Translations under genes and position numbers: made by a program
The notes under the pieces: model-generated
The model's database searches: none
Told to the model about the DNA's origin: nothing
The model's input: the letters and a program-made list of their open reading frames with translations, nothing else
NCBI RefSeq assembly: GCF_001905345.1
Contig: NZ_LFBV01000002.1
Coordinates: 186,001-250,000, forward strand
Length of the DNA: 64,000 nt
From: Streptomyces uncialis
Lineage (GTDB): Bacteria > Actinomycetota > Actinomycetes > Streptomycetales > Streptomycetaceae
Direction: 5' to 3'
Shown: positions 26,270 through 35,093 of the stretch, piece after piece
Numbering within the stretch: position 1 is the first letter of the stretch
Layout: each line of letters starts with the position of its first letter

Positions 26270-26515
26270 GCTTCACGAAGGCGTTCCAGGCGTGTTCGAG
26301 CTGGACCTGGGAGACGAACCGCGAACGCGGAGCCCGCGACCTCCCGCACGGCGCACCGACTGCTTCACCGCGGAGTACACGACGAGGCCGGGGAAGATCT
26401 GATCGTTGGAGACGGTGCGAACACGATCGCCCCACCCTCGGACATCAGGGTCGCCAGTCGCTGAACGGTGAAGAAGGCTCCCTCGGCGTTCACGTCGAAG
26501 ACGCGGTCCCCTAGG
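26270..26515 (-). pseudogene. Remnant of a short-chain dehydrogenase/reductase gene
   Basis: On the minus strand one frame reads FDVNAEGAFFTVQRLATLMS followed by EGGAIVF, and a second frame continues VSNDQIFPGLVVYSAVKQSV. These correspond to the central SDR segments (VN-x-x-G-x-F-x-x-x-Q, GGaIV, and Y-x-x-x-K of the active site). The two pieces lie in different frames, and neither the nucleotide-binding N-terminus nor a proper C-terminus is present. The gene is therefore broken by a frameshift and truncated at both ends. Confidence 0.6.
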
Positions 26516-27452
26516 AGAGGGCGCGGACCGGGGTGACCTCTTGCGTGTGGAGGATGGCGTCGAACCAGTCTGCGAGCGATCCACCGGAAAGATGGTAGGC
26601 GGCATTGTCGTCGGGGTCGTAGTCCGGACCGATCAGGCGCGTCCTGGTCGGCGTGTCGAGCCAGGTCCGCACTGGGGGTGGGCCATCGGCGCGCAGGTCC
26701 AGAAGATAGGCATCCAGCCCAGTTCCTCCGAGGGCCGCGTCAGCGAACTCCGCCGGAGGGGGCAGGACCTGGTAGGGAGCCGTGCCGTGATGGAAGGTCA
26801 GGCCGATGGAGACATAGCCGGCCCCGAAGTACTCGCGGAGGTAGCTGCCCGCGTTCCGGTGCGTCATCGGCGGGGAAGAGGGAGAGACGGTCCGCGGATC
26901 GCCGTTGACGGTGTGTGCGATGCCGCCCCAGTAGACGATCCTGTCCGAGGTGTTTTCATGCCACTGGATGATGCCCTCGGCCAGACTCCGCTCGATGCCG
27001 GCCAAGCCGTCGAGCGGGGCGGCCTGGCCCTGGGGAGAGCGGGCGGTCCCGGCGAACCGAACCGGGTCATCGGGGTGCCGGCGGTTGAAGGAGCGCATCC
27101 AGTGGATGACGTCGAGGATCTCCTCGGTCTGCCAGAAGGACCGGGCCTCGGACAGCATCACGCGCGGGTCCCCCGTTCCGGTCCTGATGTACTCGTCGAG
27201 TCCGAGCCGTGACGCGTCGTCGCCTTCCAGCGCGAGTGAGCGGAATCCCAGTTCCTCGACCAGCAACCGGACGAGCCTGTGCGAGAGGGCGGACAGTTCG
27301 TGGGCCCCGCGGGTCGCGGCGCCGACGGCTACGACCTGGGCATCTCGCACGCTGTCGGCCACTGGTAGAAGATCGGTCAGCGGGGCTCGGGAATCGAGCG
27401 TGGTGAGGCGATGGGCGTGCTGCCCGATCCACTCGATCACTGTCTCGGACAT
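26511..27452 (-). CDS. Erythromycin-esterase family protein
   Basis: 313 residues. The N-terminus has AVGAATRGAHELSALSHRLV and LLVEELGFRSLALEGDDASR, which match the EreA/EreB family pattern GEATHG-x-x-E and GF-x-x-x-ALE, with the first His-containing motif altered to AATRG. FWQTEEILDVIHWMRSFN follows. Classical Ere enzymes are about 400 residues and open macrolide lactones, using an essential His of the ATHG motif. This shorter protein has Arg in that place, so macrolide hydrolysis is doubtful. GGAGG precedes the ATG. Confidence 0.75.
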   Translation of the reverse strand: MSETVIEWIGQHAHRLTTLDSRAPLTDLLPVADSVRDAQVVAVGAATRGAHELSALSHRLVRLLVEELGFRSLALEGDDASRLGLDEYIRTGTGDPRVMLSEARSFWQTEEILDVIHWMRSFNRRHPDDPVRFAGTARSPQGQAAPLDGLAGIERSLAEGIIQWHENTSDRIVYWGGIAHTVNGDPRTVSPSSPPMTHRNAGSYLREYFGAGYVSIGLTFHHGTAPYQVLPPPAEFADAALGGTGLDAYLLDLRADGPPPVRTWLDTPTRTRLIGPDYDPDDNAAYHLSGGSLADWFDAILHTQEVTPVRALS

Positions 27453-27532
27453 GGCCGGTCCTCCGGTTCAGAGCAATCGGTTCCGGGATGCGTCCCCGGT
27501 CGCGGCGGGCGCCGCACGAACAGCCTCAAACG

Positions 27533-27551
27533 TGAACCAAGGCTTAGGTCA
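27533..27551. promoter_or_regulatory. Imperfect dyad upstream of the erythromycin-esterase-like gene
   Basis: TGAACCAAG-G-CTTAGGTCA pairs at seven of nine positions and lies about 80 bases upstream of the minus-strand gene, next to a TTGACC box on that strand. It could be an operator. The facing plus-strand gene is a relic of a regulator, so its regulator may be gone. Confidence 0.25.
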
Positions 27552-27569
27552 AGTCGACGCGGACAGTGA

Positions 27570-27860
27570 TATGGGCCCAAACGGCCAACCGCCACACCCG
27601 CGACCGGGCCGACCCCGCAGACACACGAGGGCTTCGCATGGCTCTACGTGCTCAACGGACGCCTGCGGCTCGTGATCGGCGAGCGCGACCTGACGCTGCC
27701 GCCCGGTGAGGCAGCCGAGTTCGACACGTCCCTGCCCCACTGGCTGGGCAGCGCCGACGACGGCGTGGTTGAGCTTCTCGTCCTGTTCGGCCTGCAAGGG
27801 GTGCGTGCGCACGTACGCACCGACCCTCATCGGTCGCCGCAGACCGGGAGCCGACGGTGA
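27570..27860 (+). pseudogene. Cupin C-terminus of a lost XRE-type regulator
   Basis: The frame reads THEGFAWLYVLNGRLRLVIG, then LPPGEAAEFDTSLPHWLG and VELLVLFGLQGVRAHVRT. This is the cupin sensor half of the common Streptomyces helix-turn-helix/cupin regulators. The DNA-binding N-terminus is absent. The frame is closed by a stop at 27567 just upstream, and no start codon with a ribosome site is in the right place. It is a truncated remnant. Confidence 0.65.
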
Positions 27861-27977
27861 ACTCGGCGCGAGATTGTGTACGCGCGTCGCGGAATCCCGA
27901 ACGCCGGTGGCGGGCAGCCGCGTTGACAATGGACGCTGTCGGCCGGGATCGTGCCGTCAGACATGAGGAGGGCGGCC

Positions 27978-29795
27978 GTGACCGGGGAACGCATCGGTGA
28001 CTACACGGTCGAGCGACGGCTCGGCAGCGGCGGCATGGGCGCCGTCTATCTGGGGCGCTCGCCGTCCGGACGGGCCGTCGCCATCAAGGTCGTCCGGCCG
28101 GAGTACGCCGCCGACCCGGAGTTCCGCGCCCGCTTCAGAACCGAGGTGGAGGCGGCCCGCAGAGTCGGCGGCTTCCACACCGCCGCCGTGGTGGACGCCG
28201 ACCCCGACGCGGAACGGCCCTGGATGGCGAGCGCCTACATCAAGGGCCCGACGCTCAGCGAGGCCGTCGCCCGGCACGGGCCGATGGACGATCGGGCCCT
28301 GCGGGCGCTCGGGGCCGGACTCGCCGAGGCGCTCAAGGCGATCCACGCCTGCGGACTGGTCCACCGGGACCTCAAGCCCGGGAACATCGTGCTGACCGAT
28401 GACGGGCCGCGCGTCCTGGACTTCGGGATCGCCTACGCCCTGGAGGGGTCCCAGCTGACCGCGCCCGGGGTCGTCGTCGGCACCCCGGGGTTCACCGCGC
28501 CCGAGCAGTTGGTGACGGGCGAGCGGGTCCACGGGGCCTGCGATGTCTTCGCTCTGGGGGCGGTGCTGGTGGCCGCCTCGGGCGGCAGCGCCTTCGGCGT
28601 CGGGCAGGCGCTCGCGCTGGCGTACCGGGTGGTGGCGGAGGAGCCGGATGTGTCGGCCGTCCCCGGGGCACTGCGCCCGGCCGTGCGCGCCTGTCTCCAC
28701 CGGGACCCGGACCGCCGTCCCTCCCCGGCCCGGCTGCTGGAGGTATTCACCGCCACCGGTGCCGACGCCCCCCGTACCGCCCCACCCCACCGGTCGGAAT
28801 TCCCCGCACCCGCACCCGACTTCCCGGATTCGACCCCCGGACCCGCGCCCGACTCCCTGGGTTCGACCCCCGTGCCCGCCCCCGAGGGCGGGTACGCCGC
28901 GCTTCCGCTCCCGGGCGCGGCCCCGCTCCCTTCGGGCCCGGGTGATGCGGCCCCGGTGGCCCCGCTCCAGGGTGCGGCGCCCGTACCTCCGCCGTCGGGC
29001 CCCCCGTCCCCCGGCGGCCTACGCTCGCCCACCCGGGTGGACGGACCGCCTCCACCGAGGCCGCGCGGCCCGGACCGGGAGCTGGTCGCCGACACCCCCA
29101 CCGCCACCGCTCCCACCACCGACACCCCGGTGGGAGCCCCCCGAGCCGCTCCCGTGCCGCCGCCGCCCACAGTGCCGCCCCGGCCCACCCCGCCGCCCGG
29201 ACGCGGGCGCGCGCACCGGCCCGCGACCCCGCCGACGCCTCGGACCGCGCCCCGACGCGCGGCACCGGCGACCGGCCACGGCGTGCCGCCGTCCCCGGGC
29301 CGCTTCCGGGGCCGTCCGGGCCGCCGGATCTTCCTGCCGGTGGCCGCCGTGCCCGTGGTGACGGGCGTCGCGCTCAGCGGCTCGCCCACGGCATTTTTCG
29401 ACATCATCTTCGTCACGCCGTTCGTCGCCCTGGTGCCGCTCGTCCTGGCGCTCGTCCAGTACTTCAGAAGCCATGGCCTCGACATCGCCGCCGACGGAGT
29501 CACCCTGATCGTCGCCGACTCCGTGAGCCGCTGGCACTGGGACGACATCGACTCCCTGGAACTCGTCTCGCGGAACGCGGGTGACTGGCTCGTGGTCCGG
29601 CCGGCCGAGGGGCGGCACACGCCCCGCTTCCCCGTCTGGCTGGGGTGGATACGGCGGGCCGGCGACCGGTCGATGTGGATACGGCTGAACGGGCTCCGCC
29701 CGCGCGACGGGGCCCGGACCCTCGCGGAGACCCTGGCCGCCCACGCCGACCGGCAGAACGTCCGGCTGACCCTGACCCGCACCCCCGCCCACTGA
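27978..29795 (+). CDS. Ser/Thr protein kinase with C-terminal membrane segments
   Basis: 605 residues. The kinase domain spans about 1-265, with Gly-rich loop LGSGGMGAVYLG, Lys37 (VAIKVVRPEY), the HRDLKPGN catalytic loop, DFGIA and the activation segment GTPGFTAPEQL. Residues ~270-440 are a Pro-rich linker. Two hydrophobic segments (LPVAAVPVVTGVALSG and FVTPFVALVPLVLALVQYF) follow, then a ~100-residue cytoplasmic domain of PH-like appearance (SVSRWHWDDIDSLELVSRN). A GTG start is chosen because GAGGAGGG lies six bases upstream. The linker and tail are unlike PknB-type kinases, which carry PASTA repeats outside, so the signal sensed is unknown. Confidence 0.88.
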   Translation: MTGERIGDYTVERRLGSGGMGAVYLGRSPSGRAVAIKVVRPEYAADPEFRARFRTEVEAARRVGGFHTAAVVDADPDAERPWMASAYIKGPTLSEAVARHGPMDDRALRALGAGLAEALKAIHACGLVHRDLKPGNIVLTDDGPRVLDFGIAYALEGSQLTAPGVVVGTPGFTAPEQLVTGERVHGACDVFALGAVLVAASGGSAFGVGQALALAYRVVAEEPDVSAVPGALRPAVRACLHRDPDRRPSPARLLEVFTATGADAPRTAPPHRSEFPAPAPDFPDSTPGPAPDSLGSTPVPAPEGGYAALPLPGAAPLPSGPGDAAPVAPLQGAAPVPPPSGPPSPGGLRSPTRVDGPPPPRPRGPDRELVADTPTATAPTTDTPVGAPRAAPVPPPPTVPPRPTPPPGRGRAHRPATPPTPRTAPRRAAPATGHGVPPSPGRFRGRPGRRIFLPVAAVPVVTGVALSGSPTAFFDIIFVTPFVALVPLVLALVQYFRSHGLDIAADGVTLIVADSVSRWHWDDIDSLELVSRNAGDWLVVRPAEGRHTPRFPVWLGWIRRAGDRSMWIRLNGLRPRDGARTLAETLAAHADRQNVRLTLTRTPAH

Positions 29796-30027
29796 CACCC
29801 CGGCCGCACCTCCCGCTCCCGCCGACTGCGCCCAGACGCGAGCCGGACTGACGGTCAGAGGCCGGTGACGCGTACGGCGGTGGCTTTGCGGACGGTGAGG
29901 CTCACTTCGTAGCGGATGACCGCGATGCCGCCGATCGGGCCGGGCCGACCCAGCGATCGGCCGTCACGTTTGCCCCATTTTCGGCGAACATCCGCTCGGA
30001 CGGTTCCTCGCGGGGTATGTGAGGGTC

Positions 30028-30249
30028 ATGAGCTTCGACAACACTGATCCCGGGCCTGATCCGGGAGAGCCCGGCGGCGGGGTCCCGCCCGGAGAGACTC
30101 CGCCGGCCGAATCGAGTACGTCGTCCGGGACGGGACCCCGTCAGGACACGAGCCGCGGTTGGGCCAAGGTGCCACTGGCGATCATTCTGCTCATCGGGGT
30201 CGTCTTCGCCGCGTTCTTCCTTGTCTACGCCATCACCCTCATGCGCTGA
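30028..30249 (+). CDS. Small single-pass membrane protein (DUF6480-like)
   Basis: 73 residues: a Pro/Gly-rich N-terminus (MSFDNTDPGPDPGEPGGG) and one C-terminal transmembrane helix (VPLAIILLIGVVFAAFFLVY). This layout and opening sequence match a widespread actinomycete small-protein family annotated DUF6480. No function is known. The internal ATG with GAGG just upstream is preferred over the earlier in-frame GTG. Confidence 0.7.
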   Translation: MSFDNTDPGPDPGEPGGGVPPGETPPAESSTSSGTGPRQDTSRGWAKVPLAIILLIGVVFAAFFLVYAITLMR

Positions 30250-30844
30250 GCCGATACCGCCGGAGGGGCCTGGAGCTGCTCCCCGGGGCGCACGGAGCGG
30301 AGCGATGAACGCCTCCTGCCGCTTCCTGGCGTGCCGTGCCCCCAGGTACCGCGGGGCCATTGCGGGGAATCCGCCGCCCATGGCGGCCGGATCGTCGGCC
30401 GTGGACTCGGTCCCGCCGGAGTGGAGAGCGATCCCGGCCCGGTCCTGCACGGCCCGGGTCAGGACACCGGCATACGCCCCGCGCTCGCCGGGGGACGCAC
30501 TGATCGGCGGGAGGGCTCCGCAGCGGGAGAAGGAACCCGGGATCTCTCTCGCTTCGACCACGGGGGACGCCCCAGGCTCTCAGCAACGACGGCAGACTTG
30601 CTCGCCTTCATGGACTCCGATCCGACAAGGAACCCTCGACGAGTGCGTACGACATCGTCGTCCACGACGTCCGGGAGGGCCACGAGATCCTGCGGCAGAG
30701 CCGGGACACCGGTCGGTCTCCCGTCACCCGTCCGTATCGGCGGCCCGTCCGGGGCCTTGGGGTCGGTGAGGAGCAGCGGGCCGCAGGTGCGGCGGCCGGT
30801 CAGGTGGGGCCGCGCCGACCGGTCGGGGTCCGGAAGCCCGGATC
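30250..30844. other. Gap with no gene I can support
   Basis: About 600 bases between the small membrane protein and the broken gene that follows. Reading frames exist on both strands, but none has a ribosome site and a recognisable product. A plus-strand run near 30640-30720 (YDIVVHDVREGHEILRQSRD) looks faintly protein-like and may be a relic. The stretch just before the small membrane gene (29796-30027) likewise has only a minus-strand tail, VIRYEVSLTVRKATAVRVTG, without an upstream gene. Confidence 0.4.
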
Positions 30845-31484
30845 TCAGCGCCCGGACTCAGGGGCCCGGACCATGCGCTGCTCCACAACGGTCGGCATCG
30901 CGGTGCCCAGGGTCGCGCTCGCGTGAGCCAGGAATCGGGCGTGCGTCTCCCTGGTCCGGCGCACGACCCGATCCCATTCCCCGGGGAAGAGGGCAGAGAG
31001 CGGGAGGCCGCAGGACCGGTCCGGCTCCGACCCCGCGGCGGTGGCCTTCGCCAGATCCCTGGTGTGCTCCCAGCAGCATGCGAGAGCGTCATCCGTGGCG
31101 GACGCCACCTCCTCCGGCCCCCCCTTCGAGCAAGAGGACGTTGGAGGCGTCACCCAGCTGCCACACCATCACATACAGCGCATCCACGACCGTCCGGTGG
31201 TCCGGGGGCAGCGGACGGGTCCAGATCTCCCACAGGGCGCGATTGACGGTGTCGAGCTGACCGAGGAAGCTCACGTAGGCGTCACGGCGCCGCTGTCTGC
31301 GACAGGCCGCCGTCTGATCATCGATGCTCTGCTGGGCCAGCCGCTCCTGGGCCGCCAGTTGCCTGCTGGTGGTCCTCGCAGCCACCAGGGCGGTCAGTCC
31401 GCCGCCCAGCAGCGTGGAAGACGCCGTGATCAGTGCGACAGCAACCGTCTCCTTCACCGCGTACCGGCCAAGAGACCCACCCAC
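30845..31484 (-). pseudogene. Frameshifted membrane-associated hypothetical gene
   Basis: The first frame encodes an N-terminal helix (VKETVAVALITASSTLLGGG) and a helical region (RRRDAYVSFLGQLDTVNRAL) and runs into a Gly-rich dead end after SNVLLLEGG. The second frame resumes at once with KGGPEEVASATDDALACCWE and runs to a natural stop. The switch falls on a run of seven C/G bases at 31119-31125. Joined, the two frames give a roughly 210-residue protein with one membrane helix and a cytoplasmic helical domain, a common Streptomyces layout. It is either a real slippage mutation or a base-count error in the sequence. Confidence 0.6.
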
Positions 31485-31912
31485 TCCGCCATGCGCCCAT
31501 CCTCAATCAGGAACCAGCGACCGACATCAAGGCGTCAGCGAGTTCACTCATCCGGGTTCGGAGGCCACTGCGGAAAAACACCCCCTGACGGCCTGGACGT
31601 GCATAGGTGCCAGGAAGGCGGCGTGCAACCGCTGCTCGAAGGCGCTGAAGAACGGAAGGCTCGCGATGCGGCACTGGACCCCGGCCCATGGGCTGCGGGC
31701 CGGTCCGTACCGGCCCGCAGCCCATGGCCGTCCCACACAGAAACCGAAGGTGACCCACGATGACGCGGTCGACCACCCCACCACGGCGGGCACTCGGCAC
31801 CGCCAACCGCCTTTCGTGTTCGCGTCATCGGCACGGCGGCGGTGATCATTACGAGGGCGATCGGGCAGTTCCTCCGGGCTCATGAGGCCGTGCGGACCGA
31901 GGAGCCGGGACG
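31485..31912. other. Gap holding a long terminator hairpin
   Basis: About 430 bases between the frameshifted gene and the exonuclease-like gene. Apart from the hairpin at 31686-31727 I see only short uncharacterised frames on the minus strand (for example one containing LPFFSAFEQRLHAAFLAP). Confidence 0.4.
31686..31727 (-). terminator. Strong hairpin, 19-bp perfect stem
   Basis: The arms 31686-31704 and 31709-31727 are perfect reverse complements (CCATGGGCTGCGGGCCGGT on the left), with a four-base loop. It lies about 190 bases downstream of the minus-strand exonuclease-like gene. No T tract follows. The stem is stable enough to act as a terminator in either direction. Confidence 0.55.
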
Positions 31913-32905
31913 TCAGGGAGTGGAGACGGTGACGGTGGCATCGACGATGCGGTGGTCCGAGCAGGGGTTGTTGTTGCAGGCGGTCTGGCTGATCGGATGG
32001 GCGTCCTCCTGGTAGGAGACCAGCTTGCTCTCCGCGGCGAAGATGTGGTCCACCTTGGCCGGTTGTCCGCACCTGCCCGCCAACAGGCCCTCGGTGGTCT
32101 GCTCGCCCCAGCCGGAGCAGATCGGGTCCAGGTCGTCCAGTTCGCGGAACATCCCGGTGTTGCAGTGGTTGCCCTGGGCGTCGCAGCCGTTGTCCGGGGT
32201 GTTCACCGAAGGCGCGTACCAGGTGTTCATCAGGGGGTCATGGGGCTGGACGTTGAAGTCACCGGCGGCGATCACCGTGTCGCCCGCAGCCGTCCACTGC
32301 TCCATCCGCGTGCGCACGGTGTCGAGCTGGGCCTGCTTGGTCGCGGCCTGGTAGGTGACGTGCGTGGTGCAGAAGCGCGGATGGCCGGGCTTCGACGCGA
32401 TGGGCACGCAGAGCAGCTTGCGGGCCCTCTGCCCGTCGGGGGGCAGGGTGATCCGGTCGGTGCCGCTCGGTGCGAACCGGCTGAACACGGCGACGCCGTA
32501 CGGGTCCTGGTCCGGGCTTCCCGGGGTCTTGGCACACAGGTCGGCGGTGGCGTGCGGCATGGGCTCGAAGCGGGCGAAGTTGGCCGGGTTCTGCGGCCAG
32601 CCCGCGTTCTGGAGTCCCTTGAGGATGGCCTGGTACTGGGCCGGACAGACCTCGTTGACCGAGATGAAGTCCGGGTTGCGGAAACTCAGCGACCCCAGGA
32701 CCGTACTGACGATGTGGTCCGGCTTTCCGAGGTGTTTGTCGTGACCGGAGATGTTCCAGTGCCAGACCTTGTAGGTGGCGGTACCGGCCTGTGCCGCGGT
32801 GGCCCTCGGTACCGCGCCTGCCGAGAGGGCACCGGCCGGTACCGCCCCGGCCAGCAGGCCGAGCAGCGCCGCGGCCAACGGGGCGAAGGTGCGAAGTACG
32901 CGCAT
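31913..32905 (-). CDS. Secreted endonuclease/exonuclease/phosphatase-family protein
   Basis: 330 residues with a Sec signal peptide (LAAALLGLLAGAVPAGALSA) and an EEP fold. VWHWNISGHDK gives the N-terminal metal-site Asn, ISVNEVCPAQYQAI the Glu ligand, VIAAGDFNVQPHDPL the GDFN motif, and the C-terminus has KVDHIF and CSDHRIVDATV (SDH motif). All catalytic elements of the DNase I/sphingomyelinase-like family are present. The extracellular substrate may be nucleic acid or a phosphodiester lipid; the sequence does not decide. GGGAG precedes the ATG. It appears monocistronic. Confidence 0.85.
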   Translation of the reverse strand: MRVLRTFAPLAAALLGLLAGAVPAGALSAGAVPRATAAQAGTATYKVWHWNISGHDKHLGKPDHIVSTVLGSLSFRNPDFISVNEVCPAQYQAILKGLQNAGWPQNPANFARFEPMPHATADLCAKTPGSPDQDPYGVAVFSRFAPSGTDRITLPPDGQRARKLLCVPIASKPGHPRFCTTHVTYQAATKQAQLDTVRTRMEQWTAAGDTVIAAGDFNVQPHDPLMNTWYAPSVNTPDNGCDAQGNHCNTGMFRELDDLDPICSGWGEQTTEGLLAGRCGQPAKVDHIFAAESKLVSYQEDAHPISQTACNNNPCSDHRIVDATVTVSTP

Positions 32906-33092
32906 GGATCTCCCTCTGTTCGACGATCCTGATCTCCAACTCGCGATTCTCAGGAGCCAAGATCATGCCGTCAACAGGGCGTGCACGGCCGCTCATGGCC
33001 GTACTCTGCGGCCCGTACCACCTGGCAGCGGGAGGGCCGGTATTGCGCGGTGGCGATCCGGTTCTCGCCGGGCTTCTCGTTGTCCCGCACCA

Positions 33093-33497
33093 TCACGACG
33101 GTGAAGGGGGGACGGGGGTGCGGGAGCGGAAGCCGGGGCAGCGGTCCAATGCCTCATCGTGCGGGCAGGTGAGCAGATGACTCAGATAGGTCTGGGCAGC
33201 GCCGAGCCGGGTTCGCTGGGCCTCGATGGCGGCGATCCGGTCGACGACGGTCCGCCGCCACAGGCCGTCGGCGGCCGGCCCCGCCAGGAGCGAGGCGATC
33301 TCGTCCAGCGACATCGTTCCGGTGCCGCGCCATAATCGGATCAGTGCGATGCGGTACAGCTGGTCGGTGTCGTAGCAGCGCATTCCCGCTCGGCGGTGAG
33401 GTGTGACGAGCCCCCGGCGCTCCCAGTAGTGCAGGGTGGAGAGCGGAAGTCCGAAGTGGTCGGCGACTTTCCGGATGGGCACGGAATCGTCCGTCAT
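33093..33497 (-). CDS. MerR-family transcriptional regulator
   Basis: 134 residues. The N-terminal winged helix is clear: IRKVADHFGLPLSTLHYWER, RGLVTPHRRAG and YDTDQLYRIALIRLWR. A coiled-coil-like dimerisation helix follows (RRTVVDRIAAIEAQRTRLGA), then a short tail with two Cys (LTCPHDEALDRCPG). It is divergent from an amidase gene whose promoter has the MerR-type long spacer, so it very likely controls that promoter. The start lies inside the shared control region. GGAGG is almost adjacent to the ATG, so translation may be leaderless or weak. Confidence 0.85.
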   Translation of the reverse strand: MTDDSVPIRKVADHFGLPLSTLHYWERRGLVTPHRRAGMRCYDTDQLYRIALIRLWRGTGTMSLDEIASLLAGPAADGLWRRTVVDRIAAIEAQRTRLGAAQTYLSHLLTCPHDEALDRCPGFRSRTPVPPSPS

Positions 33498-33504
33498 CCC
33501 TCCA

Positions 33505-33535
33505 TTGAACTCAACCCGGATCGAGCGGGCAAGGT
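33505..33535 (+). promoter_or_regulatory. MerR-type promoter of the amidase gene (19-bp spacer with operator dyad)
   Basis: TTGAAC (33505-33510) and CAAGGT (33530-33535) are separated by 19 bases rather than the usual 17. The spacer contains CTCAACCCGGATCGAG, a dyad matching its own reverse complement at 12 of 16 positions. That is the arrangement MerR-family activators act on. The regulator gene is divergent and adjacent. Confidence 0.6.
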
Positions 33536-33590
33536 GGGCACCGGACCATCCCTGAGAAGGGCACGGACCACTATCCGCGAGGGGATTCCC

Positions 33591-35093
33591 ATGCCTCGTC
33601 ACGCCATGTCCGGAACCTCGTCACCGTCACCGTCCCGGTCCTCCGCGGCGTCCCGTGAAGCCGTTCGCACGCTGAGCGGTGCGGCGCGCGCGCTGCGGGC
33701 GGGAGAGATCAGCAGTGTCGCGCTCACGGAGGACGCCATCCGTTCGGCCGACCTGTACGACCCGTTGCTCGGGTCCTGTCTGGCGCGGTTCGACGAGACC
33801 GCGCTCCTCGCCGCGGAGCAGGCCGACCGGGAACTCGCCGCCGGGCTGGACCGGGGCCCGCTGCACGGCATCCCCTTCGGGATCAAGGACCTGATCGCGG
33901 CTGCGGAGGGGCCCACGACCGCCCAGAGCCTGGTCCCGAATCCGTTCCGGGACACCCGTCACGACGCCACTGTCACCGCCCGGTTGAGAGCCGCGGGAGC
34001 CGTCGTCATGGGTAAGACGACCACGATGGAGTTCGGCTGCGGCATACCGGACCCGGCCAAGCCGTTCCCGGTCCCCCGCAATCCCTACGATCCGTCCGCC
34101 TGGGCGGGAGGGTCGAGTTCGGGTACCGCCAGCGGTGTCGCCGCCGGTCTGTTCCTGGCCGGCCTCGGTTCGGACACGGGCGGCAGTATCCGGATGCCGG
34201 CCGCCTTCTGCGGGGTGACCGGGCTGATGCCCACGTACGGCCTGGTGCCCCGGGACGGTTGCGTACCGCTGGCGCCGAGCCTGGACCGGATCGGGCCGCT
34301 GGCGCGGAGCGCACGGGACTGTGCCGCGGTCCTGGACGTGCTGGCGGGCCCTCCCCATGACGGACGGGCCCGCTGGGACAGTGGTTCCGGGTGGGACGAC
34401 GCCGCCGACCGGCCGCCCGATCTCAGCGGACTGCGGATGGGGGTCGTGCACGAGGGGCATTTCCCGCCGGGTGGGGACCCCGCGGTCCCCACCGCCTTCG
34501 AGGCGGCGGTCGGCCGGCTCACCGGTCTGGGTGCCAGGGCCTGCGCTGTCGTCCTGCCGTACCGGGCCCAGACGGTCCAGGCCACCCTCGCCACGGCGAT
34601 CAGTGAGGGCCTGGCCCACCACCGAGGCGATCTGATCGAGCGCTGGAACGACTACTTCGCCGCCACCCGGGGCCTGCTGGCGCGGGCGGCCTTCGTCTCC
34701 GGGGCGGACTACGTCCAGGCCCAGCGCGTACGGCGAGCGGCTCAGCGGGCGCTCGACGCGCTCTTCGAGGAGGTCGACATCGTCGTCTGTCCCACCGCGT
34801 CGATCGGCGCACCGGACCTTGCCGTCCTCTCCGACGCACACGGCCATCAGAACGACGAACAGGTCTTCTCCATGATCCACACCCCGTACTGGAACGCCGT
34901 GGGCAATCCGGTGCTGGCCCTCCCCATCGGCCGGACCGGCCGTGGGCTGCCGCTCTCGCTCCAGATCGCCGGCCCCGTCGGCGGGGACCACCGTGTCCTG
35001 TGTGTCGGGGACGCCTTGCAGCGGCTTACCGGCTGGCATCTGCGGGTCCCGGACCTGGCCGGCACCGGCCCGGGAGCGGGGAGGTCCGGATGA
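33591..35093 (+). CDS. Amidase-signature hydrolase (AtzE/GatA-like)
   Basis: 500 residues. Catalytic Lys is in GIPFGIKDLIAA, the cis-Ser in AWAGGSSSGTASGVAAGL and the nucleophile Ser in GSDTGGSIRMPAAFCG, so the Ser-cisSer-Lys triad is complete. The short coupled gene downstream resembles AtzG, the small partner of the carboxybiuret amidase AtzE. This suggests a two-subunit amidase acting on a small ureido or amide compound, rather than tRNA amidotransferase (no GatB/C context). GAGGGG is upstream of the ATG. The gene is probably induced through the divergent MerR regulator. Confidence 0.85.
   Translation: MPRHAMSGTSSPSPSRSSAASREAVRTLSGAARALRAGEISSVALTEDAIRSADLYDPLLGSCLARFDETALLAAEQADRELAAGLDRGPLHGIPFGIKDLIAAAEGPTTAQSLVPNPFRDTRHDATVTARLRAAGAVVMGKTTTMEFGCGIPDPAKPFPVPRNPYDPSAWAGGSSSGTASGVAAGLFLAGLGSDTGGSIRMPAAFCGVTGLMPTYGLVPRDGCVPLAPSLDRIGPLARSARDCAAVLDVLAGPPHDGRARWDSGSGWDDAADRPPDLSGLRMGVVHEGHFPPGGDPAVPTAFEAAVGRLTGLGARACAVVLPYRAQTVQATLATAISEGLAHHRGDLIERWNDYFAATRGLLARAAFVSGADYVQAQRVRRAAQRALDALFEEVDIVVCPTASIGAPDLAVLSDAHGHQNDEQVFSMIHTPYWNAVGNPVLALPIGRTGRGLPLSLQIAGPVGGDHRVLCVGDALQRLTGWHLRVPDLAGTGPGAGRSG

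Noticed and set aside
29796..30027. Minus-strand tail ending at 29856 as a gene
   Set aside because: Only about 30 plausible residues precede the stop, with no start or ribosome site; possibly a relic.
30459..30720. Coding frames on either strand in the gap after the small membrane protein
   Set aside because: No start with a ribosome site and no recognisable product.
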